From positions 434,001 through 498,000 of the forward strand of contig NZ_JAGKJK010000003.1 in assembly GCF_020329435.1 (NCBI RefSeq): a stretch of 64,000 bases of DNA, in the 5' to 3' direction. The notes under the pieces are model-generated. The model saw only the letters and a list, made by a program, of their open reading frames with translations. It was not told where the DNA came from and did not search any database. Shown piece by piece: positions 36,947 through 46,780 of the stretch (the first letter of the stretch is position 1; each line of letters opens with the position of its first letter). Origin of the DNA: Bradyrhizobium hereditatis (GTDB taxonomy: Bacteria; Pseudomonadota; Alphaproteobacteria; Rhizobiales; Xanthobacteraceae). The position numbers and the translations under genes were made by a program.

Positions 36947-38040
36947 TCCTCAGCCATGCGATTGAATAGACCGACCAAAAAAATTCCAGAACCACATGCT
37001 GGATCAAGATACTTCTTGCCGATCAGTGGGCCACTTTGATGCAGGGCTACATCGAGGACAATCTCCGCCAGAAAACGGGGCGTATAAAACGCGCCTGTTT
37101 CATTGGTCGCCTTCAGAAAGTGCTCGTAGATGGCGCTGATGGTTTCAATTGGGATCGCGCTGAAATCATAAGGCCAAAAGGTCCTCTGACCGCTGCGAAC
37201 ATGAGTGCCCTCGAAAAAATCTCGTAGCGTTCTGACATGTTGGTGCGTGATTTTCCGCGCCTCGGCTTCAAGATCGTCGCTAAAGAGGTCGCCGTTAAAA
37301 TCGTTCTGCAAGTGCGAGAAAATTTCGTAGAGCGCTGTCTTGGCATTCCGAACAGGCTGGAGGCTTAGCACGTCACGAAGGTGCGAAGCATTTTCGATAC
37401 CGATGGACGAAAGGTATTTTTCGCCAATCACCTGCCTGTCGAATAGGTAGCAAGTAAATACGACGCGGCAGAGCAACGCGTCGAGAACCTCAGGAGAGAT
37501 ATTCCTGTTTGTTATCTCGTCGAGGACATCACGCGTGTCTTTGAGGTTGCTTAGAAGGTCCCGGTCGATACGTTGGTTGGGATCGAAAGAGCGAACGTAT
37601 TGTCGGAAAAAGTCACCGGACTCCACGGACACGATGAAGCTTTGAAGCCCTTCGGCTACACGGTCGAGTTCGGCGACGAGGCTCGGCGGCCGATCGTGGA
37701 TTTCGTGCTCGGGCACGGGCCGGGACATTGCGGAGTAGACGTGAATCTTGTCGCCCGAGACGAGAACGAGGATCGGTGCGCCGCCGTGGTTCCAAAACTG
37801 CCGCTGGATGGGAACAATCGTGTTGAGCGCGAGGCTTTCAACAACCTTAAAATAGATGAGTGGCGTATTTTCTGCGCAAAGAATTCCATCGAGCGCGAGA
37901 AGGTCGAACGCGCGCCGCAAGACATGGGCATGCGGCATCGTCGCGCTAAGCCCATCCTTGCTATTGAAGAACACGGGCGGCGCTCGATCGGCCAGGCCGA
38001 ACTCGGAGATCCAGCTTGCAGAAAGTGGCTGCTGAATCAT
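36883..38040 (-). CDS. N6-adenine DNA methyltransferase, N-terminal part (upstream frame)
   Basis: Residues 1-300 are helical, as in the N-terminal region of type I/IIG-like modification subunits. Near the end, residues about 320-345 show FYTPRFLAEIVLD and the SAM-binding motif I DPACGSGIFLVGLFN. The frame stops soon after (RRAKELMQL), and the catalytic NPPW motif is in the next frame. With the downstream part the whole gene spans 34946-38040 (about 1030 codons). As it stands the enzyme is split between its SAM-binding and catalytic motifs and is probably inactive unless frameshifted. Confidence 0.65.
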   Translation of the reverse strand: MIQQPLSASWISEFGLADRAPPVFFNSKDGLSATMPHAHVLRRAFDLLALDGILCAENTPLIYFKVVESLALNTIVPIQRQFWNHGGAPILVLVSGDKIHVYSAMSRPVPEHEIHDRPPSLVAELDRVAEGLQSFIVSVESGDFFRQYVRSFDPNQRIDRDLLSNLKDTRDVLDEITNRNISPEVLDALLCRVVFTCYLFDRQVIGEKYLSSIGIENASHLRDVLSLQPVRNAKTALYEIFSHLQNDFNGDLFSDDLEAEARKITHQHVRTLRDFFEGTHVRSGQRTFWPYDFSAIPIETISAIYEHFLKATNETGAFYTPRFLAEIVLDVALHQSGPLIGKKYLDPACGSGIFLVGLFNRMAEEWKFANPNARNDRRAKELMQL

Positions 38041-38503
38041 CTGCTTCGTTCTATTGCGCGTTCGTGCCGCATCCGTGTCTCGTCTTTTGAGTCTCTAGAA
38101 TTATGATAGACGGCGCCTCGGCGCCTGTCATCGACTGGATCGGAAGCGGCGAAGCGGCCGCGGTCACAACCCACCTCTCAAGGCAGGTCTTCCTTTTCCA
38201 CATCGCGCTTTAGATTCGATCAGCCGCTCGTCGGGTGTGGCTCTTGGTGGGCGGTCGCCCCGTCCTGGCGGCGCCCATCCCATTTTACGCTCTGCGGCCG
38301 CGGTCAGGATCACGCGGCTTGCCTTGATATGCACGGCTGCAATTACGCCTCTTTGCCTTGGCAGCCGAGCATGGAGACGCCCAGGATCGCGGCCATACGC
38401 AATGATGCAAAGCTTGCCGCAAGGCTGGGCTAGCCGCGGCCATTTACGATCTCCTCGACAGTACAATTCGTTTGTTCTATCTTTGTTCTCTTCGGCGAGA
38501 AAG
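38041..38503. other. Intergenic stretch, no supported gene
   Basis: This region holds the upstream region of the methyltransferase and the end of the IS5 element. A reverse frame at 38164-38598 overlaps the transposase in another frame and has no recognisable motif. An imperfect hairpin (GACGGCGCC then GGCGCCTGTC) at about 38109-38130 is present without a T-run. Confidence 0.4.
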
Positions 38504-39721
38504 TCAATGGCCTTTGCGAGAACCCGCACTTCGGCGGGTTTCAGCCCAATCTGGCGGGGTTCCTGTTTCAATACCTGGACATCGACCGATGCTGACAACC
38601 GACGAACGTCTCAATGGTCTGCGATGGGACAAAACCTTGCGGGTTTTCGGCGGCCTTTTCGCGATTTGAGTTTGCCATGAAGCAGTGCGGCTAAAGGCCC
38701 ATGCGACGCGATCACGGCCACGGAAGCGGGTCTTCTCTTGCCCCGCAATCGTCTTGATCCAGCCGAATGCCTCCTCGATCCGCTTGCGGATGCGCTGGCT
38801 GACGGCATAGCCGCCGTGCCGGGTCGTTCGCCCGTCAATCGCAGAGCTACGGCCGCTGGTGTTCTGTGCCACATGCGGCGTCACGTTCATCGAGCGCAGC
38901 TCGTTGACGAAGTCTTCCACATCGTAGGCTTTGTGGGCGCCAAGCGTGATCGCTGTCGGCCGGTCGGCACGAGGCTCGATCATGTGCAGCGCGGCCACCC
39001 GCTCGGCATGCCCATCGGCTTGCGTCAGGCAGGCGTCCACCAGCAGATCGTGGCGGTTCTCCATCAGCCCGTGCCCAATGAAGCACAGCTTCGTCTCCTT
39101 GCCTTTGCCCTTGCGATACAGCCTGGCGTCTGGATCGGTGGTCGAAGCATGGGTGTCATTCGAGCGTTTCTGGCCGTGGAAGTCCGCATCGGCATTGCAG
39201 CCGCCGCCTTGCGCCGGCGGCTCGCCGGAGCCGTCCTTCGGCTTGACACTCTTCATCGAGGCCCAGGCCTCGATCAGCGTGCCATCGACCGAGAAGTGAT
39301 CACTCGATAGAAGCCTCTTCACCCTGGGCTGCGCCAGCATCGCCGCCAGGAACTTCGCCGCGATGTCGCCTTCCAGCAGCCGGTCGCGGTTCTTCGAGAA
39401 CACCGAATAGTCCCAGGCTGCGTCGTCGACGCCGATGCCGACGAACCAGCGGAACAGCAGGTCGTATTCCAGTCGCTCCATCAGAAGCCGCTCCGAGCGG
39501 ATCGAATAAAACGCCTGCAACAGCATCGCCCGCAGCAGCTTCTCCGGCGGGATCGACGGCCGCCCAATTGGCGAATAGAGCGCGGCAAACTCTCGCTCCA
39601 GCGCCGACAGCGCTTCGTTCACAATCGTCCGGATCGCTCGTAGCGGATGATTACGCCGCACCCGCGCCTCCAGGTCGACGTAGCTGAACAGCTCGCCCGT
39701 TCGATTGTCGCCGCCGCGCAC
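38504..39721 (-). CDS. IS5-family transposase with altered C-terminus
   Basis: The protein starts MRGGDNRTGELFSYVDLEAR and carries the DDE residues in DHFSVDGTLIEAWAS, TAITLGAHKAYDVEDFV and RKRIEEAFGWIKTIAG, so the catalytic core is present. After GRDRVAWAF the usual AAAAYNLVRLPKL stretch is missing, and the frame runs out into an unrelated tail. A second frame gives a more natural ending (MANSNREKAAENPQGFV). A deletion of about 44 bases would explain this. No left-end repeat was found; the right end probably lies at 39786-39800 beside the IS630 element. Confidence 0.75.
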   Translation of the reverse strand: MRGGDNRTGELFSYVDLEARVRRNHPLRAIRTIVNEALSALEREFAALYSPIGRPSIPPEKLLRAMLLQAFYSIRSERLLMERLEYDLLFRWFVGIGVDDAAWDYSVFSKNRDRLLEGDIAAKFLAAMLAQPRVKRLLSSDHFSVDGTLIEAWASMKSVKPKDGSGEPPAQGGGCNADADFHGQKRSNDTHASTTDPDARLYRKGKGKETKLCFIGHGLMENRHDLLVDACLTQADGHAERVAALHMIEPRADRPTAITLGAHKAYDVEDFVNELRSMNVTPHVAQNTSGRSSAIDGRTTRHGGYAVSQRIRKRIEEAFGWIKTIAGQEKTRFRGRDRVAWAFSRTASWQTQIAKRPPKTRKVLSHRRPLRRSSVVSIGRCPGIETGTPPDWAETRRSAGSRKGH

Positions 39722-39798
39722 GCACCATCTCCGAATCTCGTCGGAGCCAATGAATTACGGTCGCCGGTCGGCGGCGAGCGCCTTTTTTCAACGGCCTG

Positions 39799-40855
39799 CT
39801 AGAGCGGGATGAGATTAGGTTTGGTCATATCCAGCGTTGGCGAAGTAATTGGCGCATTCGGCCGGTGAGACGGTGTTGAGGATCGGAGCGATAGCATCGT
39901 AGACCGCCTCGGTGGTTCGCTGTGCGGCTTTGCGCAGCCAGTGTTTGAACTTGGCGAAGAACTGCTCGATCGGGTTCAGATCGGGCGAGTATTTGGGCAG
40001 ATAGAAGAGCCGGGCGCCGACGGCACGGATGGCGCGACGCACGGCAGTGGACTTGTGCGAGCCGAGATTGTCCATGATCACGATGTCGCCGGGCTGCAAG
40101 GTCGGGACCAAAACCTTCTCGATGTAGAGTTGGAAGGCTTCGCCGTTGATCGGGCCCTCGATGAACCACGGAGCGGTGATGCGATCGTGGCGCAAAGCGG
40201 CCATGAAGGTCATGGTTTGCCAGCGGCCGTGCGGCACCTTGGCTTTGATGCGTTGGCCGCGCGGTGCCCAACCCTGCAGCGGCGCCATATTGGTTTTGGT
40301 CCAGGTCTCATCGATGAACACCAGGCGGGAGGGATCGATCCGATCCTGATACTTGGTCCACTGTGCCCGCCGACGGGCAACGTCGGGACGGTCCTGCTCG
40401 GCGGCAATCAGCGTCTTTTTTTGTAACTGAGCTTCTCCGCGTGGACGAACTCCTACATCGTGCGGTAATCGACCTTGAGGCCACGCTCAGTGAGCTCGCC
40501 CACCAGCCCGCGCACGGTAAAATCCGCCTCCCGGCACCGTTGCATCAGCCATTCGCGGTGCGCTCCCGCAATCTTCTTTGGCCTATAGCCACCGATCTGG
40601 TCCGGCTTGACGCTGCCGGTCTCGCGGAAGCGCCGTACCCAGTTGATCGCTGTGCTGACGCCCACCCCAAACTGGGCCGCCGCCTGATGCCGCGACAAGC
40701 CGCCCTTGATGACGGACCTGACCACCCGCTCGCGAAGATCTTCCGAATAGGCTCGCCCCATCCATGCTGGCCTCCTTCCCAGCCAGCATGTTGAATCAGA
40801 ACCGACCTGATTTGGGAATCCTCAATCGATTCAAACTAGACCCATCCCGCTCTAG
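39799..40855 (-). mobile_element. IS630-family insertion sequence
   Basis: The element lies between CTAGAGCGGGATG at 39799-39811 and its complement CATCCCGCTCTAG at 40843-40855, with the CTAG core at both ends, as expected for an element that inserts at TA. It has inserted next to the right end of the IS5 element. Confidence 0.8.
39815..40761 (-). pseudogene. IS630-family transposase with nonsense codon and frameshift
   Basis: The start (MGRAYSEDLRERVVRSVIKG) is a homeodomain-like HTH. The frame stops after KVDYRTM at TAG, where the family has Trp, then shifts at an A7 run (about 40426-40432). The C-terminal frame 39815-40321 has the DDE: MFIDETWTKTNMAP, VIMDNLGSHKS and PDLNPIEQFFAKFK. The A7 shift could be programmed, but the TAG is likely real damage. 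Confidence 0.7.
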
Positions 40856-40909
40856 GTTTGAATCCTTCCCCTTTGGGCTACAGGACTTCCTCGACGAAAG
40901 GCAATCGCG

Positions 40910-41349
40910 ATGTGGAGAATGCTTCTGCCAGCGGCGTCAATCGCGTGGCTTGCAGCGCTGACGGTTGCCGAATCTGCCGCGCAGCCGACGACCGACGTTG
41001 CCCGTTTCTCGTTCCGCCAAACCGGAACGGACAAACAGATCAAGCACTTCATCTTCGAGGTCCGCGGAAAGCCGGCCATCGACGAGATGCGGACGATCTT
41101 GGCCGACCCGAGCTCGACAAAGCGAAATGTGTCAGGCGTGATCGATCAATCTCCGGCAGTCTACAACCCGCAATGGCATTTCATCTGATGCCGGAGACCG
41201 TGAAGCCCTTTGAGCTGCAGATCGAGGTCTGCGACGCCAACGTGATGTACGTCGAAGCCCATCTTGACGAGGTGGGAGGAGCATTCCTGCCGAAATCGTT
41301 TTGGTGTCCCTGGTCTTCGGAATTGGAGTTCGAAGTGCCGGTGCATTGA
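40910..41349 (+). pseudogene. BP74-like secreted protein, frameshifted
   Basis: The start MWRMLLPAASIAWLAALTVA is a signal peptide, with the mature part DVARFSFRQTGTDKQIKHFI and PAVYNPQWHF. The frame stops at TGA 41182-41184, and the next frame continues FHLMPETVKPFELQIEVCDA, HLDEVGGAFLPKSFWCPW and SSELEFEVPVH. The CDA and WCPWSS motifs are those of the BP74 N-terminal family of small secreted proteins. One lost C in TTC-CATCTG at about 41180 splits the gene. A TGATG stop/start overlap is present at the break. Confidence 0.6.
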
Positions 41350-41469
41350 TGAGGCCCACCTCACCCTCATTTTCTTGCGGTGCCCTGGGTTACGTGGCTG
41401 GCAGAAGCTGAGCCGGAGTGCGGTGGCAGTCATTCGTAGGCCCGCTTGCAAATGCGTGTCGTCGTGGAG

Positions 41470-44064
41470 TTAACCGCAACCCTCGCAGGCCTTTCGAGTC
41501 CATGCGATCACCTTGGCCAACGCGATGCGCAGCTCAGGCTCGGCTTCGTCGTGCCACCGCCCGAGAATCCTAGAGAGTACCGGCCGCCGGAGGCTCTCAT
41601 CCAGCAGCGATAGCCGAGCGGCCGCAACGTCGGCTTCAAAGTTGCGGCGCTCCGCATCGTGCCGGGCGCGCACAAGCCGACCAATCACGGCTCCGTCCAA
41701 GGCGGGTGCGCTCACGCCACGGTACCACTGGAGCGCCAAACCGCGAAGGACTGCTGCCCTGGTCGAGAGGTCGGGCCGACCCATAGCGGCATTTGCGAGT
41801 CGCTGCGCAACCTCTTCGGGCAAGTCGGTCACGGCTGCAGCCCTACCAAGAGCCCCAAGCGCGTCCTCGTCACCGGCGATGATCACCATCTCACCACGAT
41901 AATTGCTCGCCCGCGGTGGAAACCGCGATGCCGGTGACAGCCTTGCAGTGAGGATCGCGAGCCTGCTCGGGCTCAGCGCGCCATCGAGCGCAGCCAGATG
42001 TCCGAGGCCCCGATGGAAGTCGCTCATGGTGCGCTGGGCGCTCTCCTGTTCGGCAGCCCATCGGCGGATCTCGGCGACCGAATTCCGGTCGAGATGGTTT
42101 ACGTTCGCGGCGAGTGCCGCGAATGCGGCAACCGGTGCAAAATCATCCATTCCCGACGAAGAGGTCATCCGCTCGATCAAGGCCGTCACAAGGCCGAGCG
42201 TTAGCGGCTGACCTGGCGCGATCGCCCGTATCAGTTCCGATACAGGCGATGCCTTCGACAGGTCGAGGCCCTCTCGGCGCCCGACGGTTTCCAAATATTC
42301 GAGGGTCTGGCCTGTCAACAGACCTCGCCGCCCCATTTCAGCGAGAGCAAGAGCGGCGAACTGCTGCCCTGCGTTCGCCGGTTCACCAGGATCGGCTTCG
42401 GCGAGACTTCGAAAGTCGTTCAGAAACAGGGTTTCGATGCGCCCTCGTCGCTGCTTGTCCTCGATCAGGAGGGCGGCGGCGAGCCGGCCGTGGGCTGCGC
42501 ACCAACCACGGTCCAAAGCGTCCAGCGCGGACGTTAGCGCGTCCTTAAGTGTAGAGCGGCTCGGGGCGTCCGAAAGGATTCTCGCTAGGGCATGAGCATA
42601 GGCCGAGAACTCCGACGCACGTCGATCCGGATCTTTCTGATGCGCCCACCGATATGCCGCGATGCGGCTCAGTTCGAACACACTGGCCGCACGCCCGTTC
42701 GCGTCCAATGGCGCGGTTGCCGCGAGCCAAGTTGCATCCCTGGCGAAGACCTCCGTTTCGGCCGAGAGAATCCTAAAATCCATATCACTAGCGGGCGTGG
42801 CGGAGCAGTCGAGGTCTGGTTTCCGATTCAGAGGATAAACCTGGCCACCAATCACCACCGTGGAATCGCCAGACAGTGAGGCCAGGAAAACCACTTCATC
42901 GCTCGGAGGCGCGTCGTCGTCGGGCCGAAGGGCGGCGGACTGACCGGCAGCCATCATCGACGCGGACGCGAACCGCGGGCGCGCGAGGCCGCCCTCCAGA
43001 TCGCGCAACCAAGGTCTGAGGCCGCGCGAATCGAGGTGACCGATCAGACCGCGCATGGAGGCCCTGCCGAGCGCGGCGGCAAAACTATCCGCAGTCGGTT
43101 TCAGGTCGGCCAGAACGAAACCGGTGTCGACTTCAGCCCCGAGGTGAAGCGGGAGGGCCACATAGGTCGTGCTCAGTCCCGGACGGACCAGGATTTCGCC
43201 CGTTCCCGAAACCGCAAGATGGTAGACCATGCCGTCAATCGCCACGATCGTGACCGCGGCGGCAACTGCGCCGATACTGAGAATTCTGCGCACGCGCCGA
43301 CGGACCGTTTCGGCAACGGACAGTTCGCGTCCGAGCGACCGGCTCGCCACAACGGGAAGTTTTGTGGCGGACACCGACAGCCCACCTGCAACGGGTTCCT
43401 GACGCTGGCCCGCCTTGAGGGCAGCAGCATTCAGCGGGACCTGCTCGCGAAGTCGCGGCAAGAGAGCCGCCTCGAGATCGACCAGGCCCATGCTGTCGGC
43501 TATATCCGAGTCCGTTGAGAGGGCTCGGATGAGAACGTCAGAGAATAGGGAGCGCCTTAGCTTGTCATCCTCCCAAGCAATTTGGTCGGCCCGCGACGAA
43601 GCAATCACCAAACGGGCAGCGCTACCGCTCAAATTCGAGAAAAAACGAGCTCCCGCGGCGATCGATTCTGCGTGGCAGCAATCTATCAGCACGAGGATCC
43701 GAGCTGCACGGACCGAGCCCAGCAGGGCATCAATCATTGGTCCATCCAGGCTCGCGGAGCCTGGATGGGCGTCGGCAAGACAGAACCAGCCATCGATCTC
43801 GCCGTGGCCGCACATGTAGACGAGAAACAGATCGAATGCGCCGGCGCATGAAATTGTCGCGAAAGCCGTTTCGACGCCGCGCCTTGTCGGCTCACCCTCC
43901 CTAGGGAGGACGATGTGAACGTGGTTGCTCCCGCTCCAAGCAGCGGACGCGTAGCGGTGAAATGCTTCCGCATCCTCCACCGCGTATTTGAGCCGCATCG
44001 AGCTGCTGCGGTAGTAGGCGTCCTGATAGTCGACGATCCCTATACTGATCGAAGCGCATCGCAT
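41470..44064 (-). CDS. Membrane-anchored caspase-like (C14) protein with helical C-terminal region
   Basis: The 864-residue protein has a caspase fold at residues 1-240 with His87 (FLVYMCGHGEID) and Cys130 (LVLIDCCHAES), the two catalytic positions. A single hydrophobic segment at about 260-280 (SIGAVAAAVTIVAIDGMVY) places the caspase on the cytosolic side. Residues 285-864 are a long, mostly helical region (many LAALDGALSP-type repeats), likely a sensor in the periplasm. It ends a two-gene operon whose first gene encodes a small membrane protein, six bases upstream. It is not related in its C-terminus to the GTPase-linked caspase. Intact. Confidence 0.75.
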   Translation of the reverse strand: MRCASISIGIVDYQDAYYRSSSMRLKYAVEDAEAFHRYASAAWSGSNHVHIVLPREGEPTRRGVETAFATISCAGAFDLFLVYMCGHGEIDGWFCLADAHPGSASLDGPMIDALLGSVRAARILVLIDCCHAESIAAGARFFSNLSGSAARLVIASSRADQIAWEDDKLRRSLFSDVLIRALSTDSDIADSMGLVDLEAALLPRLREQVPLNAAALKAGQRQEPVAGGLSVSATKLPVVASRSLGRELSVAETVRRRVRRILSIGAVAAAVTIVAIDGMVYHLAVSGTGEILVRPGLSTTYVALPLHLGAEVDTGFVLADLKPTADSFAAALGRASMRGLIGHLDSRGLRPWLRDLEGGLARPRFASASMMAAGQSAALRPDDDAPPSDEVVFLASLSGDSTVVIGGQVYPLNRKPDLDCSATPASDMDFRILSAETEVFARDATWLAATAPLDANGRAASVFELSRIAAYRWAHQKDPDRRASEFSAYAHALARILSDAPSRSTLKDALTSALDALDRGWCAAHGRLAAALLIEDKQRRGRIETLFLNDFRSLAEADPGEPANAGQQFAALALAEMGRRGLLTGQTLEYLETVGRREGLDLSKASPVSELIRAIAPGQPLTLGLVTALIERMTSSSGMDDFAPVAAFAALAANVNHLDRNSVAEIRRWAAEQESAQRTMSDFHRGLGHLAALDGALSPSRLAILTARLSPASRFPPRASNYRGEMVIIAGDEDALGALGRAAAVTDLPEEVAQRLANAAMGRPDLSTRAAVLRGLALQWYRGVSAPALDGAVIGRLVRARHDAERRNFEADVAAARLSLLDESLRRPVLSRILGRWHDEAEPELRIALAKVIAWTRKACEGCG

Positions 44065-44070
44065 CGCGCT

Positions 44071-44433
44071 CTACCACCTGAAAAAGCCTACCACGCTGGG
44101 GTGGGCGCCGTGCGCGCCGATCGGAGCTAAGATCGTCGTGAGCTTCTGGAGGATGAGCGGCGTCGAGAGCCCGACATGTAATGCAACGATGCCATCCGCT
44201 CTGGGCCCGAAGTAAAGCCAGGCTATCAGCCCTCCGGCGAGCGCCAACAGCATGGAGACGATCCAATAGAACGGGTTCCGAGTATAGGAAGGTAGCGTTC
44301 CCTCACGGAGCAAGCCTCTCCAGTGCAAAAGTTCAAGTAGAACACCTCCCACCGTCCCTACCATAAACACCTGCCACGCAGAGGTCAGAGACATAGCGAT
44401 GCTCCAGATCAGAGACCGGGTCCGACTGGCCAA
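44071..44433 (-). CDS. Small membrane protein (120 aa), partner of the membrane caspase
   Basis: It has three or four hydrophobic segments (SLIWSIAMSLTSAWQVFMVG, GTVGGVLLELLHW, YWIVSMLLALAGGLIAWLYF and HVGLSTPLILQKLTTILAP). No family was recognised. It sits six bases before the membrane-anchored caspase gene, with which it is likely co-transcribed and may form a complex in the inner membrane. Intact. Confidence 0.6.
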   Translation of the reverse strand: MASRTRSLIWSIAMSLTSAWQVFMVGTVGGVLLELLHWRGLLREGTLPSYTRNPFYWIVSMLLALAGGLIAWLYFGPRADGIVALHVGLSTPLILQKLTTILAPIGAHGAHPSVVGFFRW

Positions 44434-44779
44434 GCTTCAGCGCACCCGCGCAATCGTGCGGCCCAGGCGCTCTGTTCGAAACCGGATGTCCTTCATATCT
44501 CTGCGCGAAGGTCTTCGGCACTGGGCATCTCCCTAGGTTCGGTAACAGCTCCAGCCGGGAAAACTGGTTACGGCCTTGTCGTAGATCTCGATGTGGCGAA
44601 CATGCAGCCGAAGGAACGCACGGCGGATTGAGCAACAGAACTCAGCTTTGGCGTGTGCGAAGGCCCTTCAGATGTTTATCGCGCTGCCTGATCGAGCCCT
44701 CTTCAGATTGGCGTGAGCTCGATGTCCAGGGCGAGTTCCCGGTACGGCGCGGCCTGTACCCACCGATTCAGAAGGTTCA

Positions 44780-45080
44780 TTGCGAGGGAACATCACCGCC
44801 TCGAACCGGGTCGTCACCGATGTCACCTACATTCAGACCGCCGAAGGCTGTATGTACCTGGCTGCCATCGCGGACCTCTTCAGCCGCTAAGATCATCGGT
44901 GGTGCGATGCACGGCCACATGCGGATCGAGCTCGTCTCCTCCGCGCTATCGATGACGATCCGCTAGCGGCGGCCCGCTGCCGGATTGATCAGTCATTCGA
45001 TCGCGGCGTGCAGAGCGGATTCACAGGAGTGTCGCGCCGCCCTCGTCCCGCCGATATCACCGCTTGTCTTCAGACGAATT
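44780..45080 (+). pseudogene. IS3-family transposase relic
   Basis: A forward reading, RVVTDVTYIQTAEGCMYLAA and IADLFSR, then a stop, then KIIGGAMHGHMRIELVSSAL, is the middle of an IS3 OrfB with its first aspartate. It continues as GLISHSDRGVQS only if one C missing at about 45000 is restored. Both ends of the gene are lost. Confidence 0.65.
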
Positions 45081-46027
45081 TGGCCGGGCGTTCAGACGGA
45101 GGGCATGATTGAAACGCTTGCATGTTTCGTTACCTCGAGAACCGAGAGTGCTGGTGCTGGCTTTCCGTCACATTAAGAAAGCCCAACAAAATGATCCGTC
45201 GTGACTGGCCTCGAATGCGGATCGAAGCGTCAACATACGGCCGTCGAAGATGAGCACCGCCGCTTAAGCCGGCGGCTTTCCCGAGAAATTTGAACGACAA
45301 GGCATGCGCCTGCCTCGTATATTGTTGGAGGACCGCCATCCGAGGGTATTTGCGAAGTATCGAGCATATCGCCCCTTCCCGGCCGCCCCTCCGGTATCGA
45401 GTGGCTTCGATCCAAGTATTCAAGACTTTTTGAACCGACTGCGATCGTCCCGGTCAGTTTGTTGTAATGCAAGTCGCACGGAATCTTCTTTATTCACCCG
45501 CAATTAAGAATTCGAAAAATCTCATCGGACAGACCGATCTCACCTGACAAAAGGTAACCGAAACTAACGTGCGAGTTCCTCCTGCTTCGGCCAGATTCAT
45601 TCCGCTCTCGCACACCTAGATGGCCCGATCACGTAGATGAAGCGGCTCTGCGTGAATGAAATCGATGGCCGGCGTCGCCTCTACCGTTGATCAAACGATG
45701 CTCAGAGCGGATGCGGCCGTTCTGGTCATAGAGTGGAAGCAACACTCAGCCAGACGATCCGATACAGTTTCTCGCTGCACGCGCGTGCACTGTTAGCGAG
45801 CTTCGATTCAAACACCCCTCTCTCCAATGGCATTGACGCGCATCTCTCCCATACGCGATCAATTTTTGCGCTGTGCATATTTGATCATAATTTCCACGCT
45901 ACAACCTAACGCAGCGTGAGCTTCAAGCTGTTTCTTTCGAGCGAGTGTTGCGCTGCCGTTACAGCAATCTCCGATGACGTTGCTAAGACGCGCGGCCTGG
46001 GGGCCATCTAAAGGAAAGAAACTGGAA
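45081..46027. other. About 950 bases without a supported gene
   Basis: Short frames on both strands show no recognisable protein. The last 200 bases should contain the promoter of the porin gene; AAAGGAAAGAAACTGG just before 46028 is its ribosome site. No terminator or repeat was found. Confidence 0.5.
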
Positions 46028-46723
46028 ATGAAGAACTTGTTGCTTGTGACCTGCAGCATCCTCGCGCTTGGCGCGGTCGCACCGGCATTGGGCGCGGATC
46101 TCGCTGCGCAGCCCGTCTATAAGGCGCCGCCGCCACCGCCGCAGGTCGCGGCCGCGATCTACGACTGGAGCGGTTTGTACATCGGTATCAACGGCGGTTG
46201 GGGCTTCAGCGATGTGACCGGTGGCACGGTGGGTGGCCAGATCGGCTATCGCCAGCAGATGGGCCAGGCGGTGTTTGGTCTTGAAGGTCAGGGCAACTGG
46301 GCTGATTTCAGTGGCTCCAATGTCAGCACAACCTTCCCGCTCAATACCAACCGCAGCACGATCGACGCGTTCGGCCTGATCACTGGGCTGATCGGGTACA
46401 CCTCCAACAACGTTCTGCTTTACGCCAAGGGCGGTGCTGCGGTGACGAGCAACACCTATCAGGTCACCTCAACCCTGACCGGCGCGCAGGTGGCGAGCAC
46501 CGATAATACGCGCTTGGGCGCAGCGGTTGGCGCTGGTGTGGAGGTCGGATTTGCGCCGAACTGGTCGGTCGGCGTCGAGTACGACCACCTGTTCATGCCG
46601 GACACCAACGTGAGCTTCACCACGGCCGCTGGAGTGGTCGCGACCGATCGCATCCGCCAGGATTTCGATCTCCTGACCCTGCGGCTCAATTACAAATTTA
46701 GCCCGCCGGTTCTCAAATACTGA
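46028..46723 (+). CDS. Omp31-like outer-membrane beta-barrel protein
   Basis: ATG 46028 is chosen because it gives a good signal peptide (MKNLLLVTCSILALGAVAPA, cut near ALGA) and an AAAGGAAAG ribosome site. The mature protein starts with a Pro-rich linker (YKAPPPPPQ) and then has repeated beta-strands beginning WSGLYIGINGGWGFSDV and ending with aromatic strands such as RQDFDLLTLRLNYKF. Rhizobial Omp31-type porins share this Pro-rich N-terminus and an eight-strand barrel. An 18-residue N-terminal extension in the open frame was rejected. A strong terminator follows. Confidence 0.9.
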   Translation: MKNLLLVTCSILALGAVAPALGADLAAQPVYKAPPPPPQVAAAIYDWSGLYIGINGGWGFSDVTGGTVGGQIGYRQQMGQAVFGLEGQGNWADFSGSNVSTTFPLNTNRSTIDAFGLITGLIGYTSNNVLLYAKGGAAVTSNTYQVTSTLTGAQVASTDNTRLGAAVGAGVEVGFAPNWSVGVEYDHLFMPDTNVSFTTAAGVVATDRIRQDFDLLTLRLNYKFSPPVLKY

Positions 46724-46749
46724 TCACTTCGCTTTCAAACGGCGGATGA

Positions 46750-46780
46750 AAGCCCCGGCCCTTAGGCCGGGGCTTTTTTA
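46750..46780 (+). terminator. Intrinsic terminator after the porin gene
   Basis: AAGCCCCGGCC, a four-base loop (CTTA) and GGCCGGGGCTT, followed by TTTTTA: a GC-rich perfect stem and a T-run, 27 bases after the porin stop. Confidence 0.9.
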
